Assembly: GCF_036046055.1 (NCBI RefSeq)
Contig: NZ_CP107939.1
Location: forward strand, 7,688,001 to 7,752,000
Source: Nocardia sp. NBC_00403
GTDB taxonomy: Bacteria > Actinomycetota > Actinomycetes > Mycobacteriales > Mycobacteriaceae
Direction: 5' to 3'
DNA length: 64,000 nt
In this document: in pieces, positions 26,425 to 35,883 of the stretch
Numbering within the stretch: the stretch's first letter is position 1
How the letters are laid out: each line of letters opens with the position of its first letter
Translations under genes and position numbers: made by a program
The notes under the pieces: generated by a model
Seen by the model: the letters and a program-made list of their open reading frames with translations, nothing else
Told to the model about the DNA's origin: nothing
The model's database searches: none

Positions 26425-26770
26425 GCTGGGTAGCTACGTCGTGGTCAGCGCAGAACTGCAGCAGCCACTGTTGCCCTTCACGGTTGGCCGCGACATAGGC
26501 GCGTAACGTCGCTTCGGAGTGTTTCTGGGCGATCCTCGAAAGATGGGTCCCCTGCAACAGGCTGAGCTTCGCGGTGGTGTTTCCGGTCGCGGCGGCGCCC
26601 AAGCTGCGCGCCTCGACCAGCGCTACCTCGGCGCCGTCGCGAGCGAGCAACAGCGCGGTGGCTACACCGGTGAGGCCGCCACCGACGACTACGTGGTCGA
26701 ACCGCGATCCCGGCACCAACGTCGGGTATGTCGTCCTCGAGGGCGCTCGGTCCAGCCATAAGGAGGTCAC
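26425..26770 (-). pseudogene. FAD-dependent oxidoreductase N-terminal fragment
   Basis: From GTG 26770 the product starts TSLWLDRAPSRTTYPTL and shows the FAD-binding Rossmann motif HVVVGGGLTGVATALLLARDG with the acidic ribose-binding EARSLGAAATGNTTAKLS-type strand (glycine/D-amino-acid oxidase class). After RIAQKHSEATLRAYVAANRE and DHDVATQREP the similarity stops and an unrelated Arg/Ser tail runs to 26345. Only about 115 of the expected 370-500 residues remain, so it is broken, probably by the same rearrangement that truncated the IS5. Confidence 0.8.
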
Positions 26771-27591
26771 GCCTGCCGAGTGCCCCAGCGCGCCACCACG
26801 AAACTTCGATCTCCGACCAAACCTGGAGACCCTGACAGCGAGCGCAGACTTCAGGCCACCACCATGTGGGCGAGGAGTTCGAATACCTGGACCTCGACTC
26901 GTTTCATTGGCCGTATCGCGGGGGAATGGCAGCGCTGGTCGGGTGCCCATGCACACCAGCGCGGTTGCCTGCTGTAGCGAGGTCGAGGTAGCGGTGGCCG
27001 CGGGAGGTAGTGCTCAGGGATGCTGGCGAGGGGCGGGGACGCGATCCCCCAACCTCGTTCCGTTGAGGCGGGCGGCCCGACCTCGGCATCGAAATCTCTG
27101 CGCCCCGCGTGGGCACTGAGGAGTCCTCGAGGCGGCCAGGACGCCGGTTCAACCGCGCCGTCGGCGTCACCGTGGATGGTGGTCGGCACGGGTCGAGCCA
27201 CGCCGCGTTAGGTAAGACTTCCGACGCTGCCGAACCTCTGGCGCCGCCGTCGATCACGTGCCACCCGAGGACCGCTGGTCCCACGCCCGCGGGTCTAACG
27301 ACCCATCCGGGTATCGCTCTACCCGGCGACGACAAGGTCAGTCAACCGCGCCAGTGACTCCTGGTTGCGTGGTCTCAACACGGTGGCCTGCACGGCGCTG
27401 GGAAGTAGTCGGCCCGGGCCCTATTTACGACACCACTACACCGGCATGATCCCTACCGGCATCGTTGCTAGATCGGACGGTGGGCGGACGGTTGGATGTG
27501 TCTCATAGTTGCCTGAAGGCGACCGGAATGCCCGCCCACGTCTCGGAGCCCTCATGCCCGCCCGGAATTCCGTAGAGCACGTCATCGGGAG
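26771..27591. other. 820-bp region with no recognised gene
   Basis: Frames on both strands are Arg/Pro/Ser noise. One plus-strand segment near 26865 (HHVGEEFEYLDLDSFHWPYRGG, cited by its ends) has a protein-like look but is bounded by stops. It is probably a zone of accumulated rearrangement between the oxidoreductase fragment and the Hsp20 fragment. Confidence 0.4.
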
Positions 27592-27813
27592 GTGTTCGGC
27601 ACGGCGGCCCGTCCCACAGTGATGCCGATGGATGCCTGGCGCGAGGGCGATGAGTTCGTGGCCGAGTTCGATCTGCCCGGTATCGACCCGAAGTTTCTGG
27701 ACCCGGATATCGAGCGCAACGTGGTAACCGTGCGAGCCGCACACCCGGAGCTGGACTCCGGCCGGGAAATGATCGCCGCGGAACGTTCCCGTGGGGTGTT
27801 CAGCCGGCTGTTG
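27592..27813 (+). pseudogene. Hsp20 fragment (duplicate of 29117 gene)
   Basis: Codons 1-74 ([20 protein letters not shown] through [13 protein letters not shown]) align almost residue for residue with amino acids 19-92 of the intact Hsp20 at 29117-29536. Both the first 18 residues and the last beta strands of the alpha-crystallin domain, including the C-terminal anchoring tail, are missing. The frame continues into unrelated sequence to 28011. It is a partial duplicate and unlikely to chaperone. Confidence 0.85.
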
Positions 27814-27957
27814 ATAAGTGTGGCCACTCCGCGACGAGATCAAATCCCGCACACGGGGTCAGATCACCGAGTTGCTGCCCACCCACGCGTGACCTTCCAG
27901 TCGGCAGCGCGAATCGGTTCCGCCTGTTTCGACAGCGGATCGGCCGCCGTTGGTCCG

Positions 27958-28344
27958 TCACTCCGGCGGGTGCCGATCCTTGCCCCGGCCATCTCGGAGG
28001 GTTTGCTGTAGTTCGCTGTTGATGCGCTGGGCTTCGGCGAGCTGATCTTCGAGGATGACGATGCGGCACGCGGCCTCGAGTGGGTTGCCTTCGTCGACGA
28101 GTTGCCGGACCCGAGCCGCGATACGCAATTGGTAGCGAGAGTAGCGGCGGTGGCCACCCTCGGAGCGTTGCGGGGTCAGCAGTTCAGCGGCGTCGAGACC
28201 ACGCAGGAAGGCTTGAGTGACTCCGACGATTTCCGCGGCCCGGCCCATGCTGTAGGCGGGGTAGTCATCGTCATCGAGCCGGTCGGCGGGCGTGCTGTCA
28301 GGGTTCGCTTGCGGATCTTCCACTACACCTCTCGAGGATTTCAT
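27958..28344 (-). CDS. MerR-family regulator, HspR-like
   Basis: About 128 aa from ATG 28344 (a TTG at 28404 would extend it). The acidic N-terminus is followed by the Mer[44 protein letters not shown] and [21 protein letters not shown] coiled-coil helix then runs to the end ([20 protein letters not shown]). Small MerR proteins of this form flank hsp20 genes in Nocardia and Mycobacterium and act as heat-shock repressors like HspR. Its position between two hsp20 copies supports that role. Canonical HAIR repeats were not seen. Confidence 0.85.
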   Translation of the reverse strand: MKSSRGVVEDPQANPDSTPADRLDDDDYPAYSMGRAAEIVGVTQAFLRGLDAAELLTPQRSEGGHRRYSRYQLRIAARVRQLVDEGNPLEAACRIVILEDQLAEAQRINSELQQTLRDGRGKDRHPPE

Positions 28345-29116
28345 GCCTCCAGGCCCCGGCGCGTACAGCGCCAGGGCCTGGGGTCGATCTATCTGTTGTT
28401 TCAATTCCGACTATCGGCCGGCAAGGCCGGTGTCGCACACCGCGTCCGGACATGTGCACAGGGACGCGTAGTGCGTATGTGTTTGCTCGTAGACCACCTC
28501 CCGGTTCGTTGGATGCGCACCCCCGCGCCAACCAGCGACGCGGTCCCGCTCGGAAACTCGTCGAGACGCTTCCTGCGCTTACTTGCGGTGTTCTTCGTCC
28601 CCTCCGGCGGTACAACCAAACATCAACTACTTCACTTCACCCCAGCCGGAGGGGACGGCCGAACCTAACATCTTCCGGGCAGTTCATCTCTGCCACGGCC
28701 ACCGGACTTCCTACTCTCTGAACAAGAGCGACAGTACAACAGTACGCATCGGTTGTCTACATTCACCACTACAGTTTTTCCCTCGCTGATCCGTAGCCCG
28801 CTCCACCATTCACGGCCGCAACCGCTCGACCGTCACGAGCGGCGACCCTCGCGTGGCGAGACCACGCCCAACAGCACTCCTCGAACTCGGCCAACAGCAC
28901 GCGGGTGCATGAATAAACCCGGCGTACAGGCCTTTCCCGGCTGAGACGGCGCGCCCGAAGCAGCGCACCATCCCACAGGGTTACGCCAGGGACGAATCCT
29001 GTCGACGCTCGCTGGTTGCACACAGTCACCCCCGGTGCTATAAGAAATATGCACCCAGTGGCACAGATTATCTTGCCAGTAGATTCGAGATGAAAGGACA
29101 GTTGGAGGTGGCGACC
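28345..29116. other. 770-bp upstream region of hsp20
   Basis: No gene recognised. It should hold promoters for the divergent MerR and hsp20 genes. GTTGGAGGTGG immediately precedes ATG 29117. No CTTGAGT-type HspR box was found by eye. Confidence 0.4.
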
Positions 29117-29536
29117 ATGTTGATGCGTACCGATCCGTTCCGGGATCTGGACCGGTTCACACAGCAGGTATTCGGCACTGCGGCACGTCCGGCGGCGATG
29201 CCGATGGATGCGTGGCGCGAAGGCGAGGAATTCGTGGTCGAGCTGGATCTACCCGGCGTCGATCCGGATTCGCTGGATCTGGATGTCGAACGCAACGTAC
29301 TCACCGTGCGAGCACAGCGTCCGGAGTTGAACGCGGGCCGGGAATTGATCGCCGCGGAACGAGCACGGGGCGTGTTCAGTCGGCAGTTATTCCTCGGCGA
29401 GTCCCTCGACACCGAGGCCATCAGCGCCGACTACAACGATGGTGTGCTGCGACTTCGCATCCAGATCGCAGAGAAAGCCAAGCCACGCAAGATCAACATC
29501 GAACGCAGCAACCGACGGCAGGCGATCAACGCCTGA
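29117..29536 (+). CDS. Hsp20/alpha-crystallin small heat-shock protein
   Basis: A 139-aa chaperone that holds unfolded proteins in oligomers. The N-terminal arm is [20 protein letters not shown]. The alpha-crystallin domain (about residues 32-125) has [34 protein letters not shown], the loop [18 protein letters not shown] and [19 protein letters not shown] with the C-terminal IxI-like anchor (KINIE). ATG 29117 has GGAGG upstream; ATG 29090 is an alternative. A strong hairpin terminator follows at 29572. It is probably under control of the nearby MerR. Confidence 0.95.
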   Translation: MLMRTDPFRDLDRFTQQVFGTAARPAAMPMDAWREGEEFVVELDLPGVDPDSLDLDVERNVLTVRAQRPELNAGRELIAAERARGVFSRQLFLGESLDTEAISADYNDGVLRLRIQIAEKAKPRKINIERSNRRQAINA

Positions 29537-29571
29537 CACGAACGAGTACGCCGGAAAAGAACAGGTACTCC

Positions 29572-29600
29572 GCGAGCCCGGCCATCTCGGCCGGGCTCGC
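29572..29600 (+). terminator. Terminator after hsp20
   Basis: Perfect 12-bp stem GCGAGCCCGGCC (29572-29583) and GGCCGGGCTCGC (29589-29600) with loop ATCTC, followed by TTCGTG. It lies 36 bp after the hsp20 stop. Confidence 0.85.
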
Positions 29601-29851
29601 TTCGTGCACGTCCCTGCCCAGCACCTCGACCGGCCGAACAACCGCTCGCTGAGACCGACCCGATCGTGTGGGATACCGGAACAACGCGACGAGCGTTCGC
29701 TGTCCTCGTTACTCCGGCCGACCATGTCGACTGCTCGGTCCACGAGCCCCCGACGTGCGGATTCTGCGGTTCATGGCATAGTTACCTGTTGAGACCGGGC
29801 GTATCGAAGTGATCTGCACGGCTCACCTACAGAGAAGAAGTTGTTAATAAC

Positions 29852-30055
29852 ATGGCTCAAGGCAGTGTGAAGTGGTTCAACGGTGAAAAAGGCTTCGGCT
29901 TTATCGCTCAAGACGGAGGCGGCCCTGACGTCTTCGTGCATTACTCGGCTATCGGCGGGGCGGGTTTCAAGTCGCTCGAAGAGGGCCAGCGCGTGGAGTT
30001 CGAGGTAGGCCAGGGCCAGAAGGGTCCGCAGGCCCAGGATGTCCGCGCTATCTGA
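29852..30055 (+). CDS. Cold-shock protein (CspA family)
   Basis: A 67-aa single cold-shock domain that binds single-stranded RNA and DNA. It carries [20 protein letters not shown] with RNP1 (KGFGFIA), then RNP2 (DVFVHYSAI) and the C-terminal [19 protein letters not shown]. Length and motifs match CspA/CspB exactly. The leader contains AGAGAAGAAG about 14 bases before ATG, and a hairpin terminator follows, so it is monocistronic. Confidence 0.97.
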   Translation: MAQGSVKWFNGEKGFGFIAQDGGGPDVFVHYSAIGGAGFKSLEEGQRVEFEVGQGQKGPQAQDVRAI

Positions 30056-30070
30056 TCCAGCGTGACTTGT

Positions 30071-30103
30071 AAAGGCTCCGCACCATCGAGGTGCGGGGCC
30101 TTT
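30071..30103 (+). terminator. Terminator after the cold-shock gene
   Basis: AAAGGCTCCGCACC (30071-30084) pairs with GGTGCGGGGCCTTT (30090-30103) through 14 positions with one T-G pair and a 5-base loop. It is followed by CTCATT. Classic factor-independent terminator, 15 bp after the stop. Confidence 0.92.
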
Positions 30104-30240
30104 CTCATTCGTGTAGCACCGGCGACTCCGGGATTGGTTCAGAAGCGATAGTTGGGCTACTCCGCTAAAGCGGAAGCCCGCATGAGCGCAGCGCACAAAC
30201 ACCCGAGGTGCCGCTGCTGTCGCGAACTGAGGAGAGCATC

Positions 30241-30642
30241 GTGGAGTCTGCCGAGCAAGGTAAACCGTCTGTATATCCCAAGCGCGACGATGTACCGCCT
30301 ACACCGTCTCCCCCGACCCAGCCACCGCTGCCACCGCCGACCGGGGTCGCCCGCACCAGAGCGGGCAGCATCTGGGTGAGCCTGGCCGCTGGCGGCGCAT
30401 TCCTTATCGTGCTCTTGATTTTCGTAGTTCAAAACACGACCAGCGTTCGGCTCGGCTTCCTCGGATGGCATTTCGCCCTGCCGATCGGGGTCGCAATCCT
30501 GGTCGCCGCCGTCGTCGGACTACTGGTCATGGCCGTGGCAGGAGGAATCCGAATCATCCAGCTCCGCCAGGCATTCAACAAGCTGGCCCGATCCCGAAAG
30601 AACAGCGCGCGCCCGCAAAAGCGGAACGCGAACACGCCGTGA
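30241..30642 (+). CDS. LapA-domain (DUF1049) membrane protein
   Basis: A 133-aa protein. The Pro-rich cytoplasmic N-terminus (DDVPPTPSPPTQPPLPPPTG) precedes TM1 (VSLAAGGAFLIVLLIFVVQN), the LapA signature segment NTTSVRLGFLGWHFALPIGV, TM2 and a basic C-terminal helix (IIQLRQAFNKLARSRKNS). GTG 30241 is chosen because GAGGAG lies 6 bases upstream. In proteobacteria LapA domains help LPS assembly; the role in actinobacteria is unknown. It converges with the YihY gene, whose stop is 8 bp away. Confidence 0.82.
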   Translation: MESAEQGKPSVYPKRDDVPPTPSPPTQPPLPPPTGVARTRAGSIWVSLAAGGAFLIVLLIFVVQNTTSVRLGFLGWHFALPIGVAILVAAVVGLLVMAVAGGIRIIQLRQAFNKLARSRKNSARPQKRNANTP

Positions 30643-30650
30643 ACGACCGC

Positions 30651-31598
30651 TCATCGAGCGGCAGTGTCGCCTGAGTCGGGTTCGTCGCGCGCCGGTAGGA
30701 ACGGGGTCGCATCAGGTGACCGTCCTTGCTCGATGCCGCGCCCACGCGCTAGTTCGGCATCGAACGCCGCACCCATCAGCACCGCGAGATTCGTGATCCA
30801 CAACCACACCAGGAAGACCACCGCAGCGGCCAATGAGCCGTAAACCTTGTTGAACGAACCGAAATTCGCGACATAGACCGCGAATCCGGCTGAGGCAGTG
30901 GTCCAGACAACTACCGTAAGCACACTTCCCGGTGTCAGCCAACGGAACCCAGGGTGCCGAACATTCGGCGCGGCCCAGTAGAGCAGCGCGCACACCAAAC
31001 TCACCAGCACAGCCAACACAGGCCACTTGAGTACATCCCAGATCCGGACACCCGCCGAGCCGACACCGAACCACGCCCCGATCTCGCGAGCCACCGCTCC
31101 GGTGGCGACCACCCCGACCGTGCACGCCGCGACGACGACCAGCAGCGCGACGGTCAATCCAAGCCGCAGTGGCAACGTCTTCCACATCGAACGGCCTTCA
31201 TCGATCTCGTAGATCGAGTTCGCGGCGCGAATGAACGCGCCGACGTAGGCGGAGGCGGTCCACACCGCGACGGCAAGCCCGGCCATCGCCACGGGCCCCG
31301 ACAGCGAACGTGCATTCTGCAGATTCTCGATCGCGTCGACGAGAAGGGCGATACCGCTGCCCGGTCCGAGCTGCTCAACGGTGTCGATCAGCGTATCCGT
31401 CGAGCTGGGCTCCAGCATGCCGAGAACCGCAGTGAGCACCAACAGACCCGGGAAGAGCGACAGCACGCTGTAATAGGTCAGCGCCGCAGCCCAATCCGTG
31501 AGCTTGTCCGACCAGACCGCGCCAATCGTGCGCCACAGCGCATCACGCCAGGACCTCCACCGCAGGTCCGTCGGGCCCGACACCCGCTCAACAGTCAT
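30651..31598 (-). CDS. YihY/BrkB-family inner-membrane protein
   Basis: About 315 aa from ATG 31598 (GGGAGG upstream). The YihY/virulence-factor BrkB family has six to seven helices. It includes the family start WSDKLTDWAAALTYYSVLSL and FPGLLVLTAVLGML, then GPVAMAGLAVAVWTASAYVG, AFIRAANSIYEIDEGRSMWK, the conserved FRWLTPGSVLTVVVWTTASA and VYGSLAAAVVFLVWLWITNL. Long called ribonuclease BN by mistake, its true function is unknown (envelope or efflux). The C-terminal tail is Arg/Asp-rich. Confidence 0.92.
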   Translation of the reverse strand: MTVERVSGPTDLRWRSWRDALWRTIGAVWSDKLTDWAAALTYYSVLSLFPGLLVLTAVLGMLEPSSTDTLIDTVEQLGPGSGIALLVDAIENLQNARSLSGPVAMAGLAVAVWTASAYVGAFIRAANSIYEIDEGRSMWKTLPLRLGLTVALLVVVAACTVGVVATGAVAREIGAWFGVGSAGVRIWDVLKWPVLAVLVSLVCALLYWAAPNVRHPGFRWLTPGSVLTVVVWTTASAGFAVYVANFGSFNKVYGSLAAAVVFLVWLWITNLAVLMGAAFDAELARGRGIEQGRSPDATPFLPARDEPDSGDTAAR

Positions 31599-31881
31599 CC
31601 ACGCACCTCCCGGCCAGCACGCGGATACCCAGGCGCCGTCACCCAAAACACATGGCCGGCTACAGGTCGTGAGCCTCCGGGCCTCGATTGATCGCACTTC
31701 CTCGACAAGCCACGCCCGAGACTGGTCGCGGGCAGCGCTGGTGCACCTCGAGCGCAACCCTGAGTCCGGGCGCAAGCCACGGCGTCCAGGTCAGGAACAG
31801 CCACCCTCCCACACGTCCCCCAGCATGATGAAAACATTGGGGCGAAACCGTGGGGTAAACGTGGGGTCGGCGCAAATGAAG

Positions 31882-31916
31882 CAGGTCAGGACCGGCGCGA
31901 TACCGGTCCTGACCTG
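31882..31916. repeat. Perfect inverted repeat upstream of HTH copy 4
   Basis: CAGGTCAGGACCGG (31882-31895) and CCGGTCCTGACCTG (31903-31916) are a perfect 14-bp inverted repeat with a 7-base loop. It ends ten bases before the GTG of the HTH gene. It could be an operator, an attenuator, or the end of a mobile unit; the copy at 6246 also has a weaker hairpin in the equivalent upstream zone. Confidence 0.9.
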
Positions 31917-31925
31917 TATTAATAC

Positions 31926-32366
31926 GTGGATCTTGGGGGAGGTTACTACAACACGAAACGCCAGGTAGAAGCGCTGGAGGCCCTGCGTCGGAAGCTGCCG
32001 GACCCGGCCACACCCGCTCGACCGGCCGCCGCTCGGCCCAGACCTGGCCGGGCACGCCAACTCGGCGCCGATCAGATTGAAGAACTCATTGTCGGCTATA
32101 TGGGTGGAGAGACGGTGTATCAGTTGGGTGTCCGGTCCGGTATCGAGCGGCGGACGGTCAGCGAGATTCTCCATCGTCACGATGTGCCGATGCGTCGTCG
32201 TGGTTTGTCTGCTGAGCAGGTTGATGAGGCTGTCCACCTTTATGGTTTGGGTTGGTCTCTTGCCAAAGTCGGTCGACACCTCGGTGTTGACGCGATGACC
32301 GTTTTGAACAAGTTCCGCGAGCGCGGGATACCCACGAGGGATGCGCAAGGACGACCGCGGGCGTAG
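31926..32366 (+). CDS. Small double-HTH protein, copy 4 (best intact copy)
   Basis: A 146-aa basic protein and the reference member of the window's repeated family. Its start [20 protein letters not shown] is followed by a Pro/Ala/Arg linker, then HTH 1 ([37 protein letters not shown]) and HTH 2 ([40 protein letters not shown]), ending RDAQGRPRA. Both halves look like resolvase/homeodomain-type DNA-binding units. GTG 31926 lacks a normal Shine-Dalgarno and follows a 14-bp perfect hairpin. No biochemical role is established; possibly a regulator or passenger of a mobile element. Confidence 0.65.
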   Translation: MDLGGGYYNTKRQVEALEALRRKLPDPATPARPAAARPRPGRARQLGADQIEELIVGYMGGETVYQLGVRSGIERRTVSEILHRHDVPMRRRGLSAEQVDEAVHLYGLGWSLAKVGRHLGVDAMTVLNKFRERGIPTRDAQGRPRA

Positions 32367-32853
32367 ACGGCTGCTGTCGCAGGTCGTGCGTCGGGTGGTC
32401 GGACAGCATGGGCACGAAAACGGGCCCACGGTGATCTGGCGATTTCGGCTGGTATCGCAGGTTGCCTGGGCACGTCGACGCCGCCGGATTACAGCACCTG
32501 ATAAAGATTCGATGGGATCCGCACGGCCGGTGTGGTCGGCGCGAGCGGGCAGTTCAAAGCGGTCACGACACCCGGTGGCGAACGCACTGTATTGCCGATG
32601 TCCGAGCAGCCAGAGCCGTCGATAGACGGAGCCCGTGCGGCTCGCGGGTTCGCCCGTGACGACAGATTGGTCAACCTCCGGGAGCTGATTGTGCGGATCG
32701 GCGAGCACGCTGGGCCGCCACCGCAGCAGGGCCGAGGCCGAGGATGGGACCGGTCGGCGAGTGTGGATTCGGGAGGTGACGCCGGTCTGCTGCTCGAGTG
32801 TGGCGAATCCATTTGCGATCACCTGCTGCCGAATGCCGTGCCAACATCGAGGT
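32367..32853. other. 487-bp gap before the methyltransferase
   Basis: No convincing gene. Overlapping Arg/Ser-rich frames on both strands lack motifs. Confidence 0.4.
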
Positions 32854-33696
32854 ATGACGCAAATCCCTGGAGGCAGAACACCTTTCGACGACATCTATGA
32901 CCAGCCGGACCCGCGGGGGTTCTTCGGCGGTCTCGGCCGGTTCGACTACCAGACCCCGCAGCATGCCCAACGGGTATACCGCCGTCTGGCCGCGGCACGC
33001 GCACGATCGGGACCGGTGACGGTGCTGGACCTGTGCTGCTCGTACGGCATCAATGCGGCGTTGCTCAACCACCACCTGACCCTCGCCGACCTGTACGCCC
33101 GCTATACCTGCCCGGGGGTGGCCGCGCTGGACACGGCCGAACTGATCGAGTCCGACAAAGACTTCTACGCCGCTCGTCGCCGTGATGATGCCGTGCCGGT
33201 GGTCGGGCTGGATATCGCCGCTCCGGCGATCGACTACGCGCTGGCCGTGGGTCTGCTCGACGCCGGCTTCTCCGAGAATCTGGAGACCGACACCGCTTCC
33301 GCGGCCCTGCTGCGCGCGGCCGGAGCCGCCGGTTTGATCACCGTGACCGGTGGCGCGAGCTTCCTGACCGCCCGCACCATCCACCAGTTGCTGTACGCCG
33401 CAAAGGAGCCGGTGTGGGTCGCCGCGTTCGTGCTGCGCACCGGCTCCTACCAGCCCATCGCCGACGCTCTGGCCGAGCATGGGTTGGTCACCGAGGTCGA
33501 TTCGGAACGCACGGTCGTTCAACGTCGATTCACCGATCCCGACGAACAGCGCTACGCCGTCGCGGCCGTCGCCGCGACCGGCGCCGACCCCACGGGAAAG
33601 GAGACCGAGGGCTACTACCATGCCGCATTGCATCTGTCCCGGCCTCGGGACCGGACCGTGCCCTACGCCGGCCTCGCCGGGCCCGAAACCAGCTGA
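32854..33696 (+). CDS. Class I SAM-dependent methyltransferase
   Basis: A 280-aa protein. It starts PFDDIYDQPDPRGFFGGLGR and has SAM-binding motif I as VTVLDLCCSYGINAALLNH (Asp-x-Cys-Cys-Ser-Tyr-Gly). An acidic post-I segment follows, then VVGLDIAAPAIDYALAVGLL and AGAAGLITVTGGASFLTART (motif V/VI area), with a beta-rich C-terminus. The DLCCSYG variant is typical of a Nocardia/Streptomyces methyltransferase group often near natural-product genes. Substrate unknown and no biosynthetic neighbours here. ATG 32854 is preceded by a weak site (TCGAGG). Confidence 0.8.
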   Translation: MTQIPGGRTPFDDIYDQPDPRGFFGGLGRFDYQTPQHAQRVYRRLAAARARSGPVTVLDLCCSYGINAALLNHHLTLADLYARYTCPGVAALDTAELIESDKDFYAARRRDDAVPVVGLDIAAPAIDYALAVGLLDAGFSENLETDTASAALLRAAGAAGLITVTGGASFLTARTIHQLLYAAKEPVWVAAFVLRTGSYQPIADALAEHGLVTEVDSERTVVQRRFTDPDEQRYAVAAVAATGADPTGKETEGYYHAALHLSRPRDRTVPYAGLAGPETS

Positions 33697-33832
33697 GCGA
33701 TGCCTGGATACCACGCGAGACTCACACACCCGCGGCATCCGCTCACGCCGCTGGCGCGCACCGAAGCCCGGCTGCGGCCTGCGCTCAGGGTCGACTCACC
33801 AGCGAACGCGCGCACATGGCTCCCCTCTCGTG

Positions 33833-34996
33833 TCAAGGCGCGGATTGGAGCTCGGGGCTATTCTGGTTGGTGGTGAGTCCGGGTTGTGGCTTGTCCGAAG
33901 GGCCGGTGTGCGGGGTCAAGCCGGTCGCGCTGGAGTCAGTAGTCGCCCCCGATTGCCCTCCCGGGCTTGCCGTTTCCCGACGTTGCTGGTCGGCGAGCAT
34001 GCGTGCGTAGACGACATTCGACAGGCGTCGTTTCAATGCCCGCATCGATTCCATCGACGTCTTGCCCCCGGCCCTGCGGCGATCGAAGTAGGTGCGCCCC
34101 GCGCTGGGACGGCGTAGTTGAACGACGGCCATGATGTGCAAGACCCGGTTGATCTTCCGGTTCCCGGCGCGGGAGAGCCGATGTCGTTGCTGCTGACCAG
34201 AGGAAGCGTCCAACGGTGCAGTGCCGTTCCAGGACGCGAACCGATTCCGGTCCCGGAATCGGTGGATGTCACCGACATCGGCGAGCAGCCGAGCCGCGCC
34301 GGCCGGACCGATCCCGTTCAGATCGACCAGAGTGGATCCATGCTCGGCGACGAGCTGGCGCAGTTCTTTGTCTGCGGCCTTGATCTTGCGATCGATCGTT
34401 TCCAACTCGCCGATCAACTCCACGACCAGGCGGCGCCGGACCTTGCCCGCCGGATCGCGGGGCTTCACGGTCGCAACCAGTTTGCGGGCTTGGGTCGCGG
34501 TCAGGAACTTCTTTGCCCCACCAGGCAGCAGTTCCAGCAGCAACCGGTGCAGCCGGTTGACGGTGTCGGTGCGAGCACGGCCGAGCTCGTCGCGGCGATC
34601 GGCGAGCATGCCCAACGCGATCAGCTCCGAATCCGCTTGCACGCGGCGCAGATCCGGTGACCGCAACGCCGCCAACGCCACCGAGTGCGCATCGACGGGG
34701 TCGGTTTTGCGGCCGTTGCCGGTCGCGAACACTCGAATCTGTGCCGAGAGTTTTGCCGGCACGTCGATCACGGTTTCCCCGTCGTGGACCAGGCGGTGGG
34801 CGAGGTGTCGGCCGATGCCGTTGCAGCCCTCGATCGCCCACACCCGATCCACATATTTCATTGCTGTGGTGAGCATTTCGGCGTAGCCGGCGTTGTCGGT
34901 GCCGTATCGGCCTGTGGCCAGTATCGTGCTGGTGGGGTCGATGATCTCGATCGTGGCTGAGCGTTTGTGCGGGTCCATTCCGATGATGACTGTCAC
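33833..34996 (-). CDS. IS110-family transposase
   Basis: About 387 aa. The N-terminal RuvC-like DEDD domain carries VIIGMDPHKRSATIEI (Asp), VWAIEGCNGIGRHLA (Glu) and GRKTDPVDAHSVALAAL (Asp-x-x-Asp). A coiled-coil region follows, then the Tnp_20 domain LVDLNGIGPAGAARLLADVG with the DASSGQQQRHRLSRAGNRK segment that holds the catalytic Ser. GTG 34996 starts the conserved core; a longer frame to 35113 exists. These recombinases are guided by a bridge RNA from the element's non-coding end. All catalytic residues are present, so it may be active. Confidence 0.95.
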   Translation of the reverse strand: MTVIIGMDPHKRSATIEIIDPTSTILATGRYGTDNAGYAEMLTTAMKYVDRVWAIEGCNGIGRHLAHRLVHDGETVIDVPAKLSAQIRVFATGNGRKTDPVDAHSVALAALRSPDLRRVQADSELIALGMLADRRDELGRARTDTVNRLHRLLLELLPGGAKKFLTATQARKLVATVKPRDPAGKVRRRLVVELIGELETIDRKIKAADKELRQLVAEHGSTLVDLNGIGPAGAARLLADVGDIHRFRDRNRFASWNGTAPLDASSGQQQRHRLSRAGNRKINRVLHIMAVVQLRRPSAGRTYFDRRRAGGKTSMESMRALKRRLSNVVYARMLADQQRRETASPGGQSGATTDSSATGLTPHTGPSDKPQPGLTTNQNSPELQSAP

Positions 34997-35216
34997 CAGT
35001 GGGTCCTTCCGGTGTCGGCGTGTGAGGTCCGTGCGGGAAGGCACCGCTACTTCGAGCTGGGCAAACCCCTCTTCAGCCATTCCCGGCACGGCACCCGGTG
35101 AGACGCAAGCCATGTGAGAGCCACACCAATGAGGCAGGTGGGCAGCCGATTAGGGAGCTTCTCACCGGGTACCTGGACCCGATCCTGGCCGGGATCAGGC
35201 CCTGGCACCAGTGTTA
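34997..35216 (-). ncRNA. Candidate bridge-RNA region of the IS110 element
   Basis: In IS110-group elements the non-coding end just upstream of the transposase encodes a structured guide RNA that specifies target and donor (established for IS621). The 220 bp upstream of GTG 34996 carries no independent gene and is placed correctly for this. Element ends and RNA folding were not determined, so the call is positional. Confidence 0.35.
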
Positions 35217-35883
35217 AGTAGCCGACTACCGTGTATCACCACCAGAGGCAACCGTTGGGTCGGTCTCGCGACATCCCCGAACTCGGCAACGCGTAGCTAT
35301 CGAAGGTCGACCACCGATAGCGGCAAAGACGCGGGCCCTATCGCCGGTCAAAGCCGGAATTCGCCGAGCAGGAAGCGAATGGCACTACGTTCAGACGCCC
35401 CTCTACGGCATCTTCGGGTGTGCTTCCTTCTGGGTCCGGCGGCCGGGTGACCGTGATCGTTTTCGGGACCGGGGCCGAGGTGTCCGGCACGCCGGTAGTG
35501 GGCGGACTTCCCCGAACCCGTGACGGATCAATCAGCGTACTCGACCAGAAAGCCCACCTTCGTCTGCACGGACGGTGTCGTGTCAGCCGCGTCGCCAACT
35601 ACCGAATCGCCGAGGTCGACGACGCCGCCTCGGGTTGGGGCAGCCGTCTCCTCGCCCGGAACCGTGCGCGTCTACACCCAGGACAGCGACAGGTCTCACC
35701 GCCGACGCCACCGCGATCGGCTGGGCGTCGTGTTTGACCGAAACGGCCGCTGGGGTGTGAACCGGGGGCTCATACTTGTTCGGCCGGGTCTTCACAACCA
35801 AAGCTGGCGCGGCTCAACGTTATCCGGCCAGCGTTCGCGCCGCTGATTCCTTGTTCGAGGGCACACAACCGTGGGAGGCGCAA
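35217..35883. other. Gap between IS110 and the hypothetical gene
   Basis: No gene recognised. A plus-strand frame from 35420 (SGSGGRVTVIVFGTGAEVSG) and a minus-strand frame 35338-35598 (KTITVTRPPDPEGSTPED) overlap one another. Neither has a ribosome site or known motif. Confidence 0.35.
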
